Shown: piece by piece, positions 17,402 to 24,944 of the stretch
Numbering within the stretch: the stretch's first letter is position 1
Layout: each line of letters starts with the position of its first letter
DNA from: Benzoatithermus sp963720725
GTDB taxonomy: Bacteria; Pseudomonadota; Alphaproteobacteria; Geminicoccales; Geminicoccaceae
Direction: 5' to 3'
NCBI GenBank assembly: GCA_963720725.1
Contig: CAVRGN010000003.1
Span: 1,550,001 to 1,614,000 of the forward strand
Length of the DNA stretch: 64,000 nucleotides
Notes under the pieces: model-generated
The model's input: only the letters and a program-made list of their open reading frames with translations
The model's database searches: none
Told to the model about the DNA's origin: nothing
Position numbers and translations under genes: made by a program

Positions 17402-18444
17402 GGTCGATCACCGCGATGAGAGGAGCACTCCTGGCCTATGCGGCGGTCTTCGCCGCCGCGGTGGTCCTGTTCCTCACCCTGGAACTGCCGCCGGTGGTGA
17501 CGAAGCAGACCGGCTATCGCGGCACGGCGATGGAGCAGGTCAACACCGCCAAGCACCTGCGCCAGCAGGTGGCGGCGAACCAGGTGCCGGAGCCGATCGA
17601 AGCGGTCGAGCCGAGCGGGACCAAGGCGTCGGAGGTCTACCAGAACGTGCAGGTTCTCGGCGACGTCGACGCCGACGAGTTCACCCGCCTGATGTCGGCG
17701 ATCACCGAGTGGGTGTCGCCCGACCAGGGTTGCGCCTACTGCCACGCCGAGGGCGAGGAGCTCAGCTCGGACTCTCTCTACACCAAGGTGGTGGCGCGGC
17801 GGATGCTGCAGATGACCCGGCATCTCAACGGCGACTGGGGCGTCCACGTCGCTCCGGCCGGGGTCACCTGCTACACCTGCCATCGCGGCCAGCCGGTGCC
17901 GGCCGCGATCTGGTTCACGAATCCGGGGCCGGAGCAGGCCCGGGGCGTCGCCGGGTATCGGGCGGGGCAGAACATGCCGGCGACCGCGGCCGGCATGGCG
18001 TCGCTGCCCTACGATCCGTTCACGCCGTTCCTCCTTCACGATCAGAACATCCGCGTGATCTCGACGACGGCGCTGCCCGAGGGTAACACCACCTCGATCA
18101 AGTCTGCGGAATTGACCTATGCGCAGATGATGCACCAGTCGGAAGCGTTGGGCGTGAACTGCACCTTCTGCCACAATTCGCGCTCGTTCTTCGCATGGGA
18201 CCAGAGCAGCCCGGCGCGGACCAAGGCCTGGTACGGGATCAGAATGGTGCGCGACGTCAACAACGCCTACCTCGAGCCGCTCGGGCCGACCTATCCGCCG
18301 CACCGACTTGGCCCGCTCGGCGACGCACCGAAGGCCAATTGCGCCACCTGCCATCGCGGCGCGAACAAGCCGTTGCTCGGCGCCAACATGGTCGAGGCCT
18401 ATCCGGAACTGGTGGGGGCGGCCAACACCGCGGCCACGCAGTGA
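17398..18444 (+). CDS. pufC: Tetraheme reaction-centre cytochrome c subunit
   Basis: PufC docks on the periplasmic face of the reaction centre and re-reduces the special pair. Four CxxCH heme sites are present: CAYCH, CYTCH, CTFCH and CATCH. A single N-terminal hydrophobic segment (residues 7-28) anchors the protein; no lipobox cysteine is evident there. The length of 348 residues is normal. The ATG at 17398 overlaps the pufM stop (ATGA). It ends the puf operon unless bphO, 34 bases further on, is co-transcribed. Confidence 0.97.
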   Translation: MRSITAMRGALLAYAAVFAAAVVLFLTLELPPVVTKQTGYRGTAMEQVNTAKHLRQQVAANQVPEPIEAVEPSGTKASEVYQNVQVLGDVDADEFTRLMSAITEWVSPDQGCAYCHAEGEELSSDSLYTKVVARRMLQMTRHLNGDWGVHVAPAGVTCYTCHRGQPVPAAIWFTNPGPEQARGVAGYRAGQNMPATAAGMASLPYDPFTPFLLHDQNIRVISTTALPEGNTTSIKSAELTYAQMMHQSEALGVNCTFCHNSRSFFAWDQSSPARTKAWYGIRMVRDVNNAYLEPLGPTYPPHRLGPLGDAPKANCATCHRGANKPLLGANMVEAYPELVGAANTAATQ

Positions 18445-18478
18445 CGGACCGGGCGGCGGGTCGCGAGGAGGTGGGATC

Positions 18479-19186
18479 GTAGCCTCCACAGGACTCGCCG
18501 CCAGGCTTCGCGAGGGCACGGCCGAGCTGCATCGGCAGGCCGAGCGCTCCGGCTTCATCGGGGACATGCTTCAAGGCAGGGCGAGCCGCGATGGCTACGC
18601 CCTGTTCCTGTTCAATCTGCTGCCTGCGTACCGTTTCCTCGAAGCTGGCCTGGTACGCCATCGCGACGACCGCCGGCTGCACGTGCTGGTCGCCCCCGAG
18701 CTCTTTCGCACGGCGCTACTTGAGCGCGACCTCGCGGTCTTGATCGGGTCGGGCGTAAGGCGGCCGGCCAGATTGCCGGCCGGCTTGGCCTACGCCGCGC
18801 GCATCGCGGCAGCAGACGCGCCGCGGCTGATCGCGCATGCCTATGTCCGCTATCTTGGGGATCTCAGCGGCGGCCGGATCCTCGGCCGGCTCCTCGCCCG
18901 TGCACCTGGGATCGCGCGGGAGGCGCTGGGCTTCTACGAATTTCCGGAGATCGCCGACCCCGAAGGCTTTCGTGACGCCTATCGCGGGGCGATCGATGCG
19001 TGCGCTCTCGGAGCGGACGAGCAAGACATGGTCGTGAACGAGGCGGTGACCGCCTTCGCGCACAATATCCGGCTGTCGACGACGGTCGCAGCCGCGCTGA
19101 GCGGGCTGGACCAGCAAGGGCTTGGTGGCGTGGGGGCCCCTCGGGTACGAAGCCCGGTCGCCGACATCGACGACCGAGCCTCGTGA
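18479..19186 (+). CDS. bphO: Heme oxygenase (biliverdin-forming), start codon unclear
   Basis: The protein has the heme oxygenase hallmarks: a proximal histidine in GTAELHRQAER near residue 20 and the distal-helix glycine motif YLGDLSGGRIL near residue 125. It would open heme to biliverdin, the chromophore for the bacteriophytochrome encoded opposite. About 235 residues is normal. No ATG, GTG or TTG precedes the proximal histidine in frame. A good AGGAGG lies 6-7 bases before an in-frame GTA (18479), with ATC just before it, so a substituted base in the start codon or non-standard initiation must be considered. It lies 34 bases after pufC and may ride on puf transcripts. Confidence 0.88.
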   Translation, partial: VASTGLAARLREGTAELHRQAERSGFIGDMLQGRASRDGYALFLFNLLPAYRFLEAGLVRHRDDRRLHVLVAPELFRTALLERDLAVLIGSGVRRPARLPAGLAYAARIAAADAPRLIAHAYVRYLGDLSGGRILGRLLARAPGIAREALGFYEFPEIADPEGFRDAYRGAIDACALGADEQDMVVNEAVTAFAHNIRLSTTVAAALSGLDQQGLGGVGAPRVRSPVADIDDRAS

Positions 19187-19188
19187 TC

Positions 19189-19269
19189 TCAGGCCTTGGT
19201 CTGCGTGAGATCGAACAGGGCGCCGAGGAGCGGCAGACCCATGATCGTGAACGCGAACAGCAAGCCCAT
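19189..19269 (-). CDS. 26-residue hydrophobic membrane peptide
   Basis: A perfect AGGAGGT lies 6 bases before an ATG at 19269 on the minus strand. It opens a 26-codon frame encoding one hydrophobic helix, MGLLFAFTIMGLPLLGALFDL, with a short polar end (TQTKA). The sequence is almost wholly membrane-compatible and ends just past the bphO stop, convergent with it. The upstream gene on this strand is bphP, 237 bases away. The strong ribosome site and clean topology make it a credible micro-gene. I do not recognise it. It is not an obvious PufX or LH polypeptide. Confidence 0.5.
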   Translation of the reverse strand: MGLLFAFTIMGLPLLGALFDLTQTKA

Positions 19270-19505
19270 GATGGGACCTCCTAGGGACAGAGCCAGACTC
19301 AAACGCCGGCTTCGACAGGCGAGTTGACCGAGGCATTGCCCAGGCGATCCACTGCGATTCCAGCCGCGTTGTAATCTTACAGACGCCGCGTGAGGATTGC
19401 CAGCGGCGGATGCGTTCACGATAGAAAACAACTGCGATCGCGCGGACCGCGCTCGCCAATGCACAGTCTATCGCACGCGTGAATAAATGCCCTGGACGGG
19501 TGCGC
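19270..19505. other. Intergenic stretch after bphP
   Basis: This 236-bp gap between bphP and the small peptide holds no convincing gene. A perfect palindrome, TGTAA-TC-TTACA, lies at 19370-19381. It has only six bases between the TGT and ACA triplets, so it does not fit a PpsR box, but it could bind another regulator or form part of a promoter for the peptide. Confidence 0.5.
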
Positions 19506-21674
19506 TCAAGCTTTCGGGCGCGAGCCCGCGGCGTGCCAGACCAGACGCTCGAGGAGCTCGGCCGCGCGCTCCACCGAGGACTGCACGCTTTCGAGCATCG
19601 CGGGCACCTGCGCGAGGTCGACCCCATCGGTGATCTCGAGCGCCGCCAGCTGCGCGTTGCCGACCACGGACGCCAGAAGGTCGCGGAACACGAGATCGTC
19701 GCCGCTGTCGAGCGGCACGCTGGCGAGGCGGTGGCGGTCGACGATCTCGGCCTGGAACTGGCGACGGGCCTCGTCGGCAGCACGGCGCTCCGTCAGATCG
19801 TTGAACAGGAGGACGAACCCCAGCACATGGTCGGGGGCCGAGAACACCGGGTCGGCGCGCAGCATCAGCGGCCGGTGTGTGCCACCGGCCGTCAGGGTCT
19901 GCTCGCCGCGCCAGGTGCGGCGCTCGGAGAACAGTTCGCGCAAGCGGTGGCGCATCGTCTCCGGGTCGGCGAACAGGGGCGGGAGGTCCTCGATCCAGCG
20001 CAGGCGCGGCTGTTGCGCGCCGACGAGCCGCTCGAAAGCCCGGTTGGCAAGGAGGATCCGCCCCTCCGGATCGGCCACGATCACCGGCTGCTCCGCGCGC
20101 CGGACCTGGCGGCTCACCTGCTCGAGCTGGCTCTGCGCGATCAGCAGCCGCACTGCGCGGAACTGAAGCACGACGTCGGTGACCGTCTCGCCGATGAGCC
20201 GGCCGGCGGCGATGTCGGCGGGCGTCCAGGGATCGGAGGTCCCTTCCACCACCTGATGCCACTGCGCGAACGAGCGCCGCGGCGACAGTTCGGCCGGGTT
20301 GTTGCCGAACACCACCGGCTTGAACGGGTTGCCGCCCCAGGTAACGGTGCGGACGCGCTCGGGCCTGAACCAGATCAGATACTCGCCGGGCGAACTCGAA
20401 ACCGGTGTCGCCATGATCCCGCTCGCCAGCTCCGCGATCGACGCGAACGCCGGTGCTTCGGCCGCCAGTGCCGAGGTGGTGATCACCGGCGCTCGGGGTT
20501 TGCTGTCCAGCCACTCGCCGATCTCGCGCAGCTGCGGGCTGCCGGGCACTTCGCCCGCGGTCTGGATCTGGCCTTCGAACAGGAGGGCCGTGCCGCTGGC
20601 GCCGAGGGAGCCGAGCAACGGCTCCGGACGGTCGAACAGCGCGACGCGCCAGTCCCCGTCGCGCGAGATCGCCTGGATCATCCGCTGCTCCAGGCGCCGG
20701 ACGGTGAGTTCCGCCTGGGCCTGGGCGTAGCTCTCCAGGGCCGCGATGCGCGTCGCCACCGTCTCGGCCAGGAGTTCGCCGACCGCGCGCATCTCGTAGT
20801 GCAGGAAGCGCGGTGCGTAGTGGTGGCAGGAGATCAGGCCCCACAGCTTGCCGCCGACCATCAGCGAGGCGACCAGCGTCGCCGCGACGCCCATGTTCTT
20901 GAGGTACTGGATGTGGATCGGCGACATGCTGCGCAGGAAGCACAAGGACATGTCGAGGTCGCGGCCGGTCACGCGCAGCAACTGCGGCTGCAGCGGCACC
21001 GGCTCGTATTCCACGTCGACGAGCACTCGGATCCGGTTGATCTCGTACAGCCGCCGCGCAATCTGCGGGATGTCCGAGGCCGGGTAGCGGTTGCCGAGGA
21101 AGGCCTCCAGATCGGGGCGGCGCCGCTCGGCGAACACCTCGCCGTGCCCCTCCTCGTCGAAGCGGTAGACCATGACCCGGTCGTAGCCGGTGAGCTCGCG
21201 GAAGATCCGTGCGGTCTCCTCGCACAGGCTGCGCAGGGACGGGCAGGAGAGGATGCCTTGCAGGGCCGCGCCGACCTCCTGCGACAGATCCACCGGAGGC
21301 CCGGCGCGTTCGAGCTCGATCACCAGGCCGCCGCCGGGCGGACGATGGAGCAGCACGTCGAACGGTCGCTGATCGGCGCCAACGCGGCAGCGCACGGCCA
21401 CGGGCAGCCGGTCGAGCGCCAGGTGCAGATGCGGCGCAATGCCCGCGGCGAGGTCGCCCGCGACCCGGCCGAGCGGCTGACCGATCAGGTGGGCGTTCAG
21501 TCCGAGGAAGGCGGCAGCGTTGGCGCTCGCCTGGACGATGGTGAGGCCGGGCTCCTCGACGACCAGAAGCGCGCCATGCGGTTGGATCGATCCCGCGAGA
21601 TGGACCTGCTCGCGTTCGCAGTTGGAGAGATCCGCTCGTCCGAAGCGAGGGTCCGCCGATGGACGAGCTGCCAC
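19506..21674 (-). CDS. bphP: Bacteriophytochrome, kinase-less, PpsR-associated type
   Basis: This red/far-red photoreceptor has the order PAS2-GAF-PHY followed by a PAS domain and a short helical tail, about 722 residues in all. Cys19 in DLSNCEREQVHLAGSIQPHG is the expected biliverdin attachment site. The GAF domain carries the DIP motif (PASDIPQIARRLYEINRI). The PHY tongue has the PRxSF form (SPRRSFAQW). No histidine-kinase catalytic domain is present, so output is likely by protein contact. The build matches the Bradyrhizobium and Rhodopseudomonas BphP that antagonise PpsR. The GTG at 21674 with GGGAGGG upstream is the best start. ppsR1 is directly upstream on the same strand. Confidence 0.93.
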   Translation of the reverse strand: MAARPSADPRFGRADLSNCEREQVHLAGSIQPHGALLVVEEPGLTIVQASANAAAFLGLNAHLIGQPLGRVAGDLAAGIAPHLHLALDRLPVAVRCRVGADQRPFDVLLHRPPGGGLVIELERAGPPVDLSQEVGAALQGILSCPSLRSLCEETARIFRELTGYDRVMVYRFDEEGHGEVFAERRRPDLEAFLGNRYPASDIPQIARRLYEINRIRVLVDVEYEPVPLQPQLLRVTGRDLDMSLCFLRSMSPIHIQYLKNMGVAATLVASLMVGGKLWGLISCHHYAPRFLHYEMRAVGELLAETVATRIAALESYAQAQAELTVRRLEQRMIQAISRDGDWRVALFDRPEPLLGSLGASGTALLFEGQIQTAGEVPGSPQLREIGEWLDSKPRAPVITTSALAAEAPAFASIAELASGIMATPVSSSPGEYLIWFRPERVRTVTWGGNPFKPVVFGNNPAELSPRRSFAQWHQVVEGTSDPWTPADIAAGRLIGETVTDVVLQFRAVRLLIAQSQLEQVSRQVRRAEQPVIVADPEGRILLANRAFERLVGAQQPRLRWIEDLPPLFADPETMRHRLRELFSERRTWRGEQTLTAGGTHRPLMLRADPVFSAPDHVLGFVLLFNDLTERRAADEARRQFQAEIVDRHRLASVPLDSGDDLVFRDLLASVVGNAQLAALEITDGVDLAQVPAMLESVQSSVERAAELLERLVWHAAGSRPKA

Positions 21675-21702
21675 GCCAGAGCCCTCCCGATGCGCCAATG
21701 GC

Positions 21703-23067
21703 TCAGTCGGACGAGGCCTCCCCGCCACCGTCCAGACCATAGCGCCACAGCTTGGCGTAGAGGCTCTGGCGGCTCAAGCCCAGAAGCTCCGCTGCCGCGG
21801 TCCGATTGCCGCGGGTTGCCTCGAGCGCTGCGGCGACATAGTGCCTCTCCACCGTGCCCACCGTCGTCTTGACCAGCTCCAGCAGGGGGATCTTGCCGAT
21901 CTGGCGGGTGAGCGGACCCAGCGCGTTGCCGATGCCATCGGTTCCGCGCTGCTCGCCGCAGGGCATCGCGTGGGTGACGTCCTGGACGATCAGTCCGACA
22001 AATCGCGGCCGTGTGTCCGTGTTGCCGAACCCAGAAATCTCGACCTCGGTCTCCGAGCCGAGCTCGCCTTGCAGGGTGGTGGCAAACCGCCGGACAGTGC
22101 CGGATTGGGCGATGGTCGACAGCAGCACGGATACGTCGGCACCGGGACGTCCGAGCCAGCGCTGCGTCCGTTCGCCCAGCACCTGCCCCTTGGCCGCCAC
22201 TTGGATCATGTCGAGGAATGCCTGATTGGCATCGTGGATCACCGCGTCCTGGTCCATCACCAGGAAGCCGTCGGGCGCGCGCGCGATCAGCGCTTCGAGC
22301 GGCAGCGTCTCCGCGCTCGCGGGCTGGACGCTTTGGCCGCCGGCGGGGGAGAGCTGCAGCAGGAACACAGCACCGGGCTCGGTCGCCATTTGCGAAGCGC
22401 GAACCAGCCACGCCCGCCTCTCACGGCCGAGCCGAATGATCAGCCCGGGTGCCTTGCCCTGCTCCCGCACCCGAGCGAGCATCGCCTGGAAGGACTCGCG
22501 ATCGGTCGAAGCCAACTCCTGCAGCAGGTCGCGGCCCACCGGTGCCAGGCCGATCGCCCGCGCCACCGGATTGGCCTCGACCACCTGCAGGTCGCTGGCA
22601 CGGATCACGAGCACGGCGTCGTTGGCCGCGTCGAACAGCATGCGGTAGCGGGTCTCGATCTCGCGCAGCTTCCAGTAGTCGCGCTCCATCGCCTGCTGCG
22701 CCGAGACCAGCCGCGACTGCAGCTCCGCCACCGCCTGGAGATTCTTGCCGATCGCCAGAAACTCGCTGCCCGTGCCGAGCCGGACCGCGGTGTACTCCAT
22801 CGGCAGCTCGCGCCCGCTCGGGAACCGCTGCGCCACCTGACGGAAACCGGCAACTCCGGTGCGGCGGGCGTCGTCCAGAAGTCGCTGCACGCTGCGGCTG
22901 CCGGCGCTGGTCACCGTTTCGGCCCACGGGCGGCCCAGCCAGTCCTCGACCGCCTCGTCCGCCACCGAGCTCGAGAGCGTAGCCTTGCGGATCACCCCCT
23001 CGAGATCGAGAAGCAGGGTGACGTCGGGCTGCGCAAAGCTGACATTCGGCATCGATCGGAAACTCAC
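21703..23067 (-). CDS. ppsR1: PpsR/CrtJ transcription regulator, copy 1 (no HTH cysteine)
   Basis: PpsR regulators repress photosynthesis genes under oxygen or light. This 454-residue copy has an N-terminal PAS domain, a helical linker (ELQSRLVSAQQAMERDYWKL), two further PAS domains and a C-terminal Fis-type helix-turn-helix (NRTAAAELLGLSRQSLYAKLWRYGL). In the segment before the HTH, where copy 2 reads IERMCIEAAL, this copy reads VERHYVAAAL, so the redox-type cysteine is replaced by tyrosine. I see a single cysteine, in AMPCGEQRG. Start is GTG at 23067 or ATG at 23052. Next to bphP, it is probably the copy controlled by light through protein interaction. Confidence 0.94.
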   Translation of the reverse strand: MSFRSMPNVSFAQPDVTLLLDLEGVIRKATLSSSVADEAVEDWLGRPWAETVTSAGSRSVQRLLDDARRTGVAGFRQVAQRFPSGRELPMEYTAVRLGTGSEFLAIGKNLQAVAELQSRLVSAQQAMERDYWKLREIETRYRMLFDAANDAVLVIRASDLQVVEANPVARAIGLAPVGRDLLQELASTDRESFQAMLARVREQGKAPGLIIRLGRERRAWLVRASQMATEPGAVFLLQLSPAGGQSVQPASAETLPLEALIARAPDGFLVMDQDAVIHDANQAFLDMIQVAAKGQVLGERTQRWLGRPGADVSVLLSTIAQSGTVRRFATTLQGELGSETEVEISGFGNTDTRPRFVGLIVQDVTHAMPCGEQRGTDGIGNALGPLTRQIGKIPLLELVKTTVGTVERHYVAAALEATRGNRTAAAELLGLSRQSLYAKLWRYGLDGGGEASSD

Positions 23068-23150
23068 AAGGCCACCGCGGTGAACCCCCAGAAGCCATAT
23101 TTACGTTTGCAGGACGGAAATTGGAAGGTCAAGCGCGGCCGGGCCCGGAC

Positions 23151-23417
23151 ATGCTGAGCCTGTTCGCGTCGGGCCGCATCGTCGACATCGTGCTGGCAAT
23201 CACCGCGGCCGAGGCGGTGCTGCTGGTCCTCTACCATCGCCGGACCGGCCGCGGGCCGGCCCCGGCGGATCTGCTCGGCAACCTTCTTTCGGGCGTCTGC
23301 CTGATGCTGGCGCTGCGCGCGGCACTGGTCGGCGCCTGGTGGGGCTGGACCGCCTCGTGCCTGGTGGCGGCGTTCGGCGCGCATCTCAACGATCTCCGAC
23401 GCCGCTGGCCATCCTAG
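23151..23417 (+). CDS. Small two- to three-helix membrane protein
   Basis: An 88-residue protein starts at the ATG at 23151 (MLSLFASGRIVDIVL) and has two or three hydrophobic helices with basic caps (YHRRTGRG and LNDLRRRW). It is divergent from ppsR1, with 83 bp between starts, and overlaps the end of the membrane hydrolase on the other strand by 4 bases. The topology and clean borders support a real gene. I do not recognise its function. Its position in the regulatory junction of the cluster is suggestive only. Confidence 0.6.
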   Translation: MLSLFASGRIVDIVLAITAAEAVLLVLYHRRTGRGPAPADLLGNLLSGVCLMLALRAALVGAWWGWTASCLVAAFGAHLNDLRRRWPS

Positions 23418-24895
23418 CCTGCCTCCACGACCATCGGGAAGGTCACCGCGATGGCCCAGGCGAAGGCAAGGGCATTGGCGAGCCCGCCGACCAGCGGGTG
23501 GCCGGTGCGTCCGTAGGCCCAGCCCGCCAGCAGGCCGTAGATCGTGAACAGGAGGAGGATGACGGGCACGATGATGATCAGGAAGAACAGCCGCTCCAGA
23601 TCCAGCGCGATCGCCAGCGCCAGCGACAGGAGGAAGCAGAGCTTGGTGGCGACATAGCCACCGAACGGCGCCGGCGCCCCCCGCGTCAGCCATTCGTCGG
23701 CGGCGAAATAGGGCAGGGTGCCGGCGAGCATCGCCGCGATCAGCGGCACGCGGCTTGCCGTGGGCACGAACGAACTGAGATACCGGTCCACCGGCAGGCC
23801 GAGCACCATGATGCCGTAGCCGGCCACCAGGCAGGCGGCGATGGCGAGGCGCGGCCAGGAGAACGCACCACCGACAGGTGCGCCGACCAGCCACAGGCCG
23901 ATCGCGGTCAGCAGTCCGTAGATGGCGAAATGAACCACCAGATAGTCGCCGAGCAGCAGCGGCAGGAAAGTGGTCGGCAACAGGTGCAGGGTCAGCGGCG
24001 TCAGCACGGCCGGCAGGATCGCCACCGGCAGCAGCCGCCGCCAGGTCAGTCCGGCGCCCAGGGGCACGGCTGCCACCACCGGCAGCAGGCGGCGCAGTGG
24101 ATAGGCGAGCGCGACCAGGCCGCCGAACAGCAGCCCGAGCCAGGGTCCGCGCGCGTCGACGAACCCGGACACCGGCCGCGCCAGTGCTGCGCTCAGCCAG
24201 TCGCGGGCCTCGGCCATGCTCCGGGCGCTGTAGAGGACCCCGATATGCTCGACCCCGTCGCTCAAGGCCAGCCGCCGCGCGCTGCCGTCGGCGAAACTGC
24301 CGTAGGTCACCGCCACCTCGGGAGTGCCGCCCGAGGCCATGGCGACGATGCGGCGGCCCTCGTCGAGCAGCATCGCGGGCTCGAGCGCACCGTCGACGAC
24401 CAGCAGGTTACGGGGGTTGGCGGCGGTGACACCCGGTGCGAACAGCGAGACGCCGACCGTGGCCGCGATCTCCGGATGCGCCATGGCGTAGCGCACCACG
24501 ATGTCCGAGGCCATGGAATGGCCGAGCAGCGCCACCCGGCCTTCGGCGCCCTGCAGTCCGCGGCCATGCGCGACCACCGCGTCGAGCGCGTCCAGAAGCT
24601 CGCGCGAGCGGGCGGCATCGTCGGCGATCCCGCCCTGCAACGGCACCGGGTTGCGCCCGTGCCCGGGAAAGTCGAAGGTCAGGACGATGAAGCCGTTGCG
24701 CGCCAGCGTGACCGCGAACGGCTGCATGAGCTGCTGCGAGCCGGAGAAGCCATGCGCCACGACGACGACCGGTGCCGGCGCCTCCGCTGCGTCGCGGAAC
24801 ACCGTGACCGGGATCGTGCCGACGCTGGTCCGCGAGATGGTCAGGCCGGCCCGCAGCGCCTCCAGCTGCCAGAGGCCCACGGCGATCGCGATCAC
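23414..24895 (-). CDS. Alpha/beta hydrolase fused to a polytopic membrane domain
   Basis: The N-terminal part has one membrane helix, then an alpha/beta-hydrolase fold: the oxyanion region VVVVAHGFSGSQQL, the nucleophile elbow LLGHSMASD and a likely catalytic histidine in GVEHIGVLYS. From about residue 270 onward some seven to eight hydrophobic helices follow. It lies directly after hemA at the end of the bchF-hemA superoperon. The start is uncertain: the GTG at 24895 is the first standard codon in frame after hemA, but homologous sequence may extend back to about 24936. The substrate is unknown. Lipid, ester or pigment-intermediate hydrolysis at the membrane would fit. Confidence 0.75.
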   Translation of the reverse strand: MIAIAVGLWQLEALRAGLTISRTSVGTIPVTVFRDAAEAPAPVVVVAHGFSGSQQLMQPFAVTLARNGFIVLTFDFPGHGRNPVPLQGGIADDAARSRELLDALDAVVAHGRGLQGAEGRVALLGHSMASDIVVRYAMAHPEIAATVGVSLFAPGVTAANPRNLLVVDGALEPAMLLDEGRRIVAMASGGTPEVAVTYGSFADGSARRLALSDGVEHIGVLYSARSMAEARDWLSAALARPVSGFVDARGPWLGLLFGGLVALAYPLRRLLPVVAAVPLGAGLTWRRLLPVAILPAVLTPLTLHLLPTTFLPLLLGDYLVVHFAIYGLLTAIGLWLVGAPVGGAFSWPRLAIAACLVAGYGIMVLGLPVDRYLSSFVPTASRVPLIAAMLAGTLPYFAADEWLTRGAPAPFGGYVATKLCFLLSLALAIALDLERLFFLIIIVPVILLLFTIYGLLAGWAYGRTGHPLVGGLANALAFAWAIAVTFPMVVEAG

Positions 24896-24944
24896 GGCCA
24901 GGGCGCCCAGGACCAGTTCGAGCGGCCGCAGCGGCCGGACCGCC

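Noticed and set aside
19185..19212. GATCTCA...TGAGATC hairpin as a terminator for bphO
   Set aside because: A 7-bp stem with a 14-base loop and no U-tract is weak evidence, and it overlaps the end of the small peptide gene.
19370..19381. TGTAA-TC-TTACA palindrome as a PpsR box
   Set aside because: It has six bases between TGT and ACA rather than twelve and does not lie before a known photosynthesis gene start. It is left as an unassigned palindrome.
19479..21872. A 797-codon plus-strand frame opposite bphP
   Set aside because: The minus strand encodes a complete bacteriophytochrome. The plus-strand frame has no recognisable domain and runs across the bphP-ppsR1 boundary.
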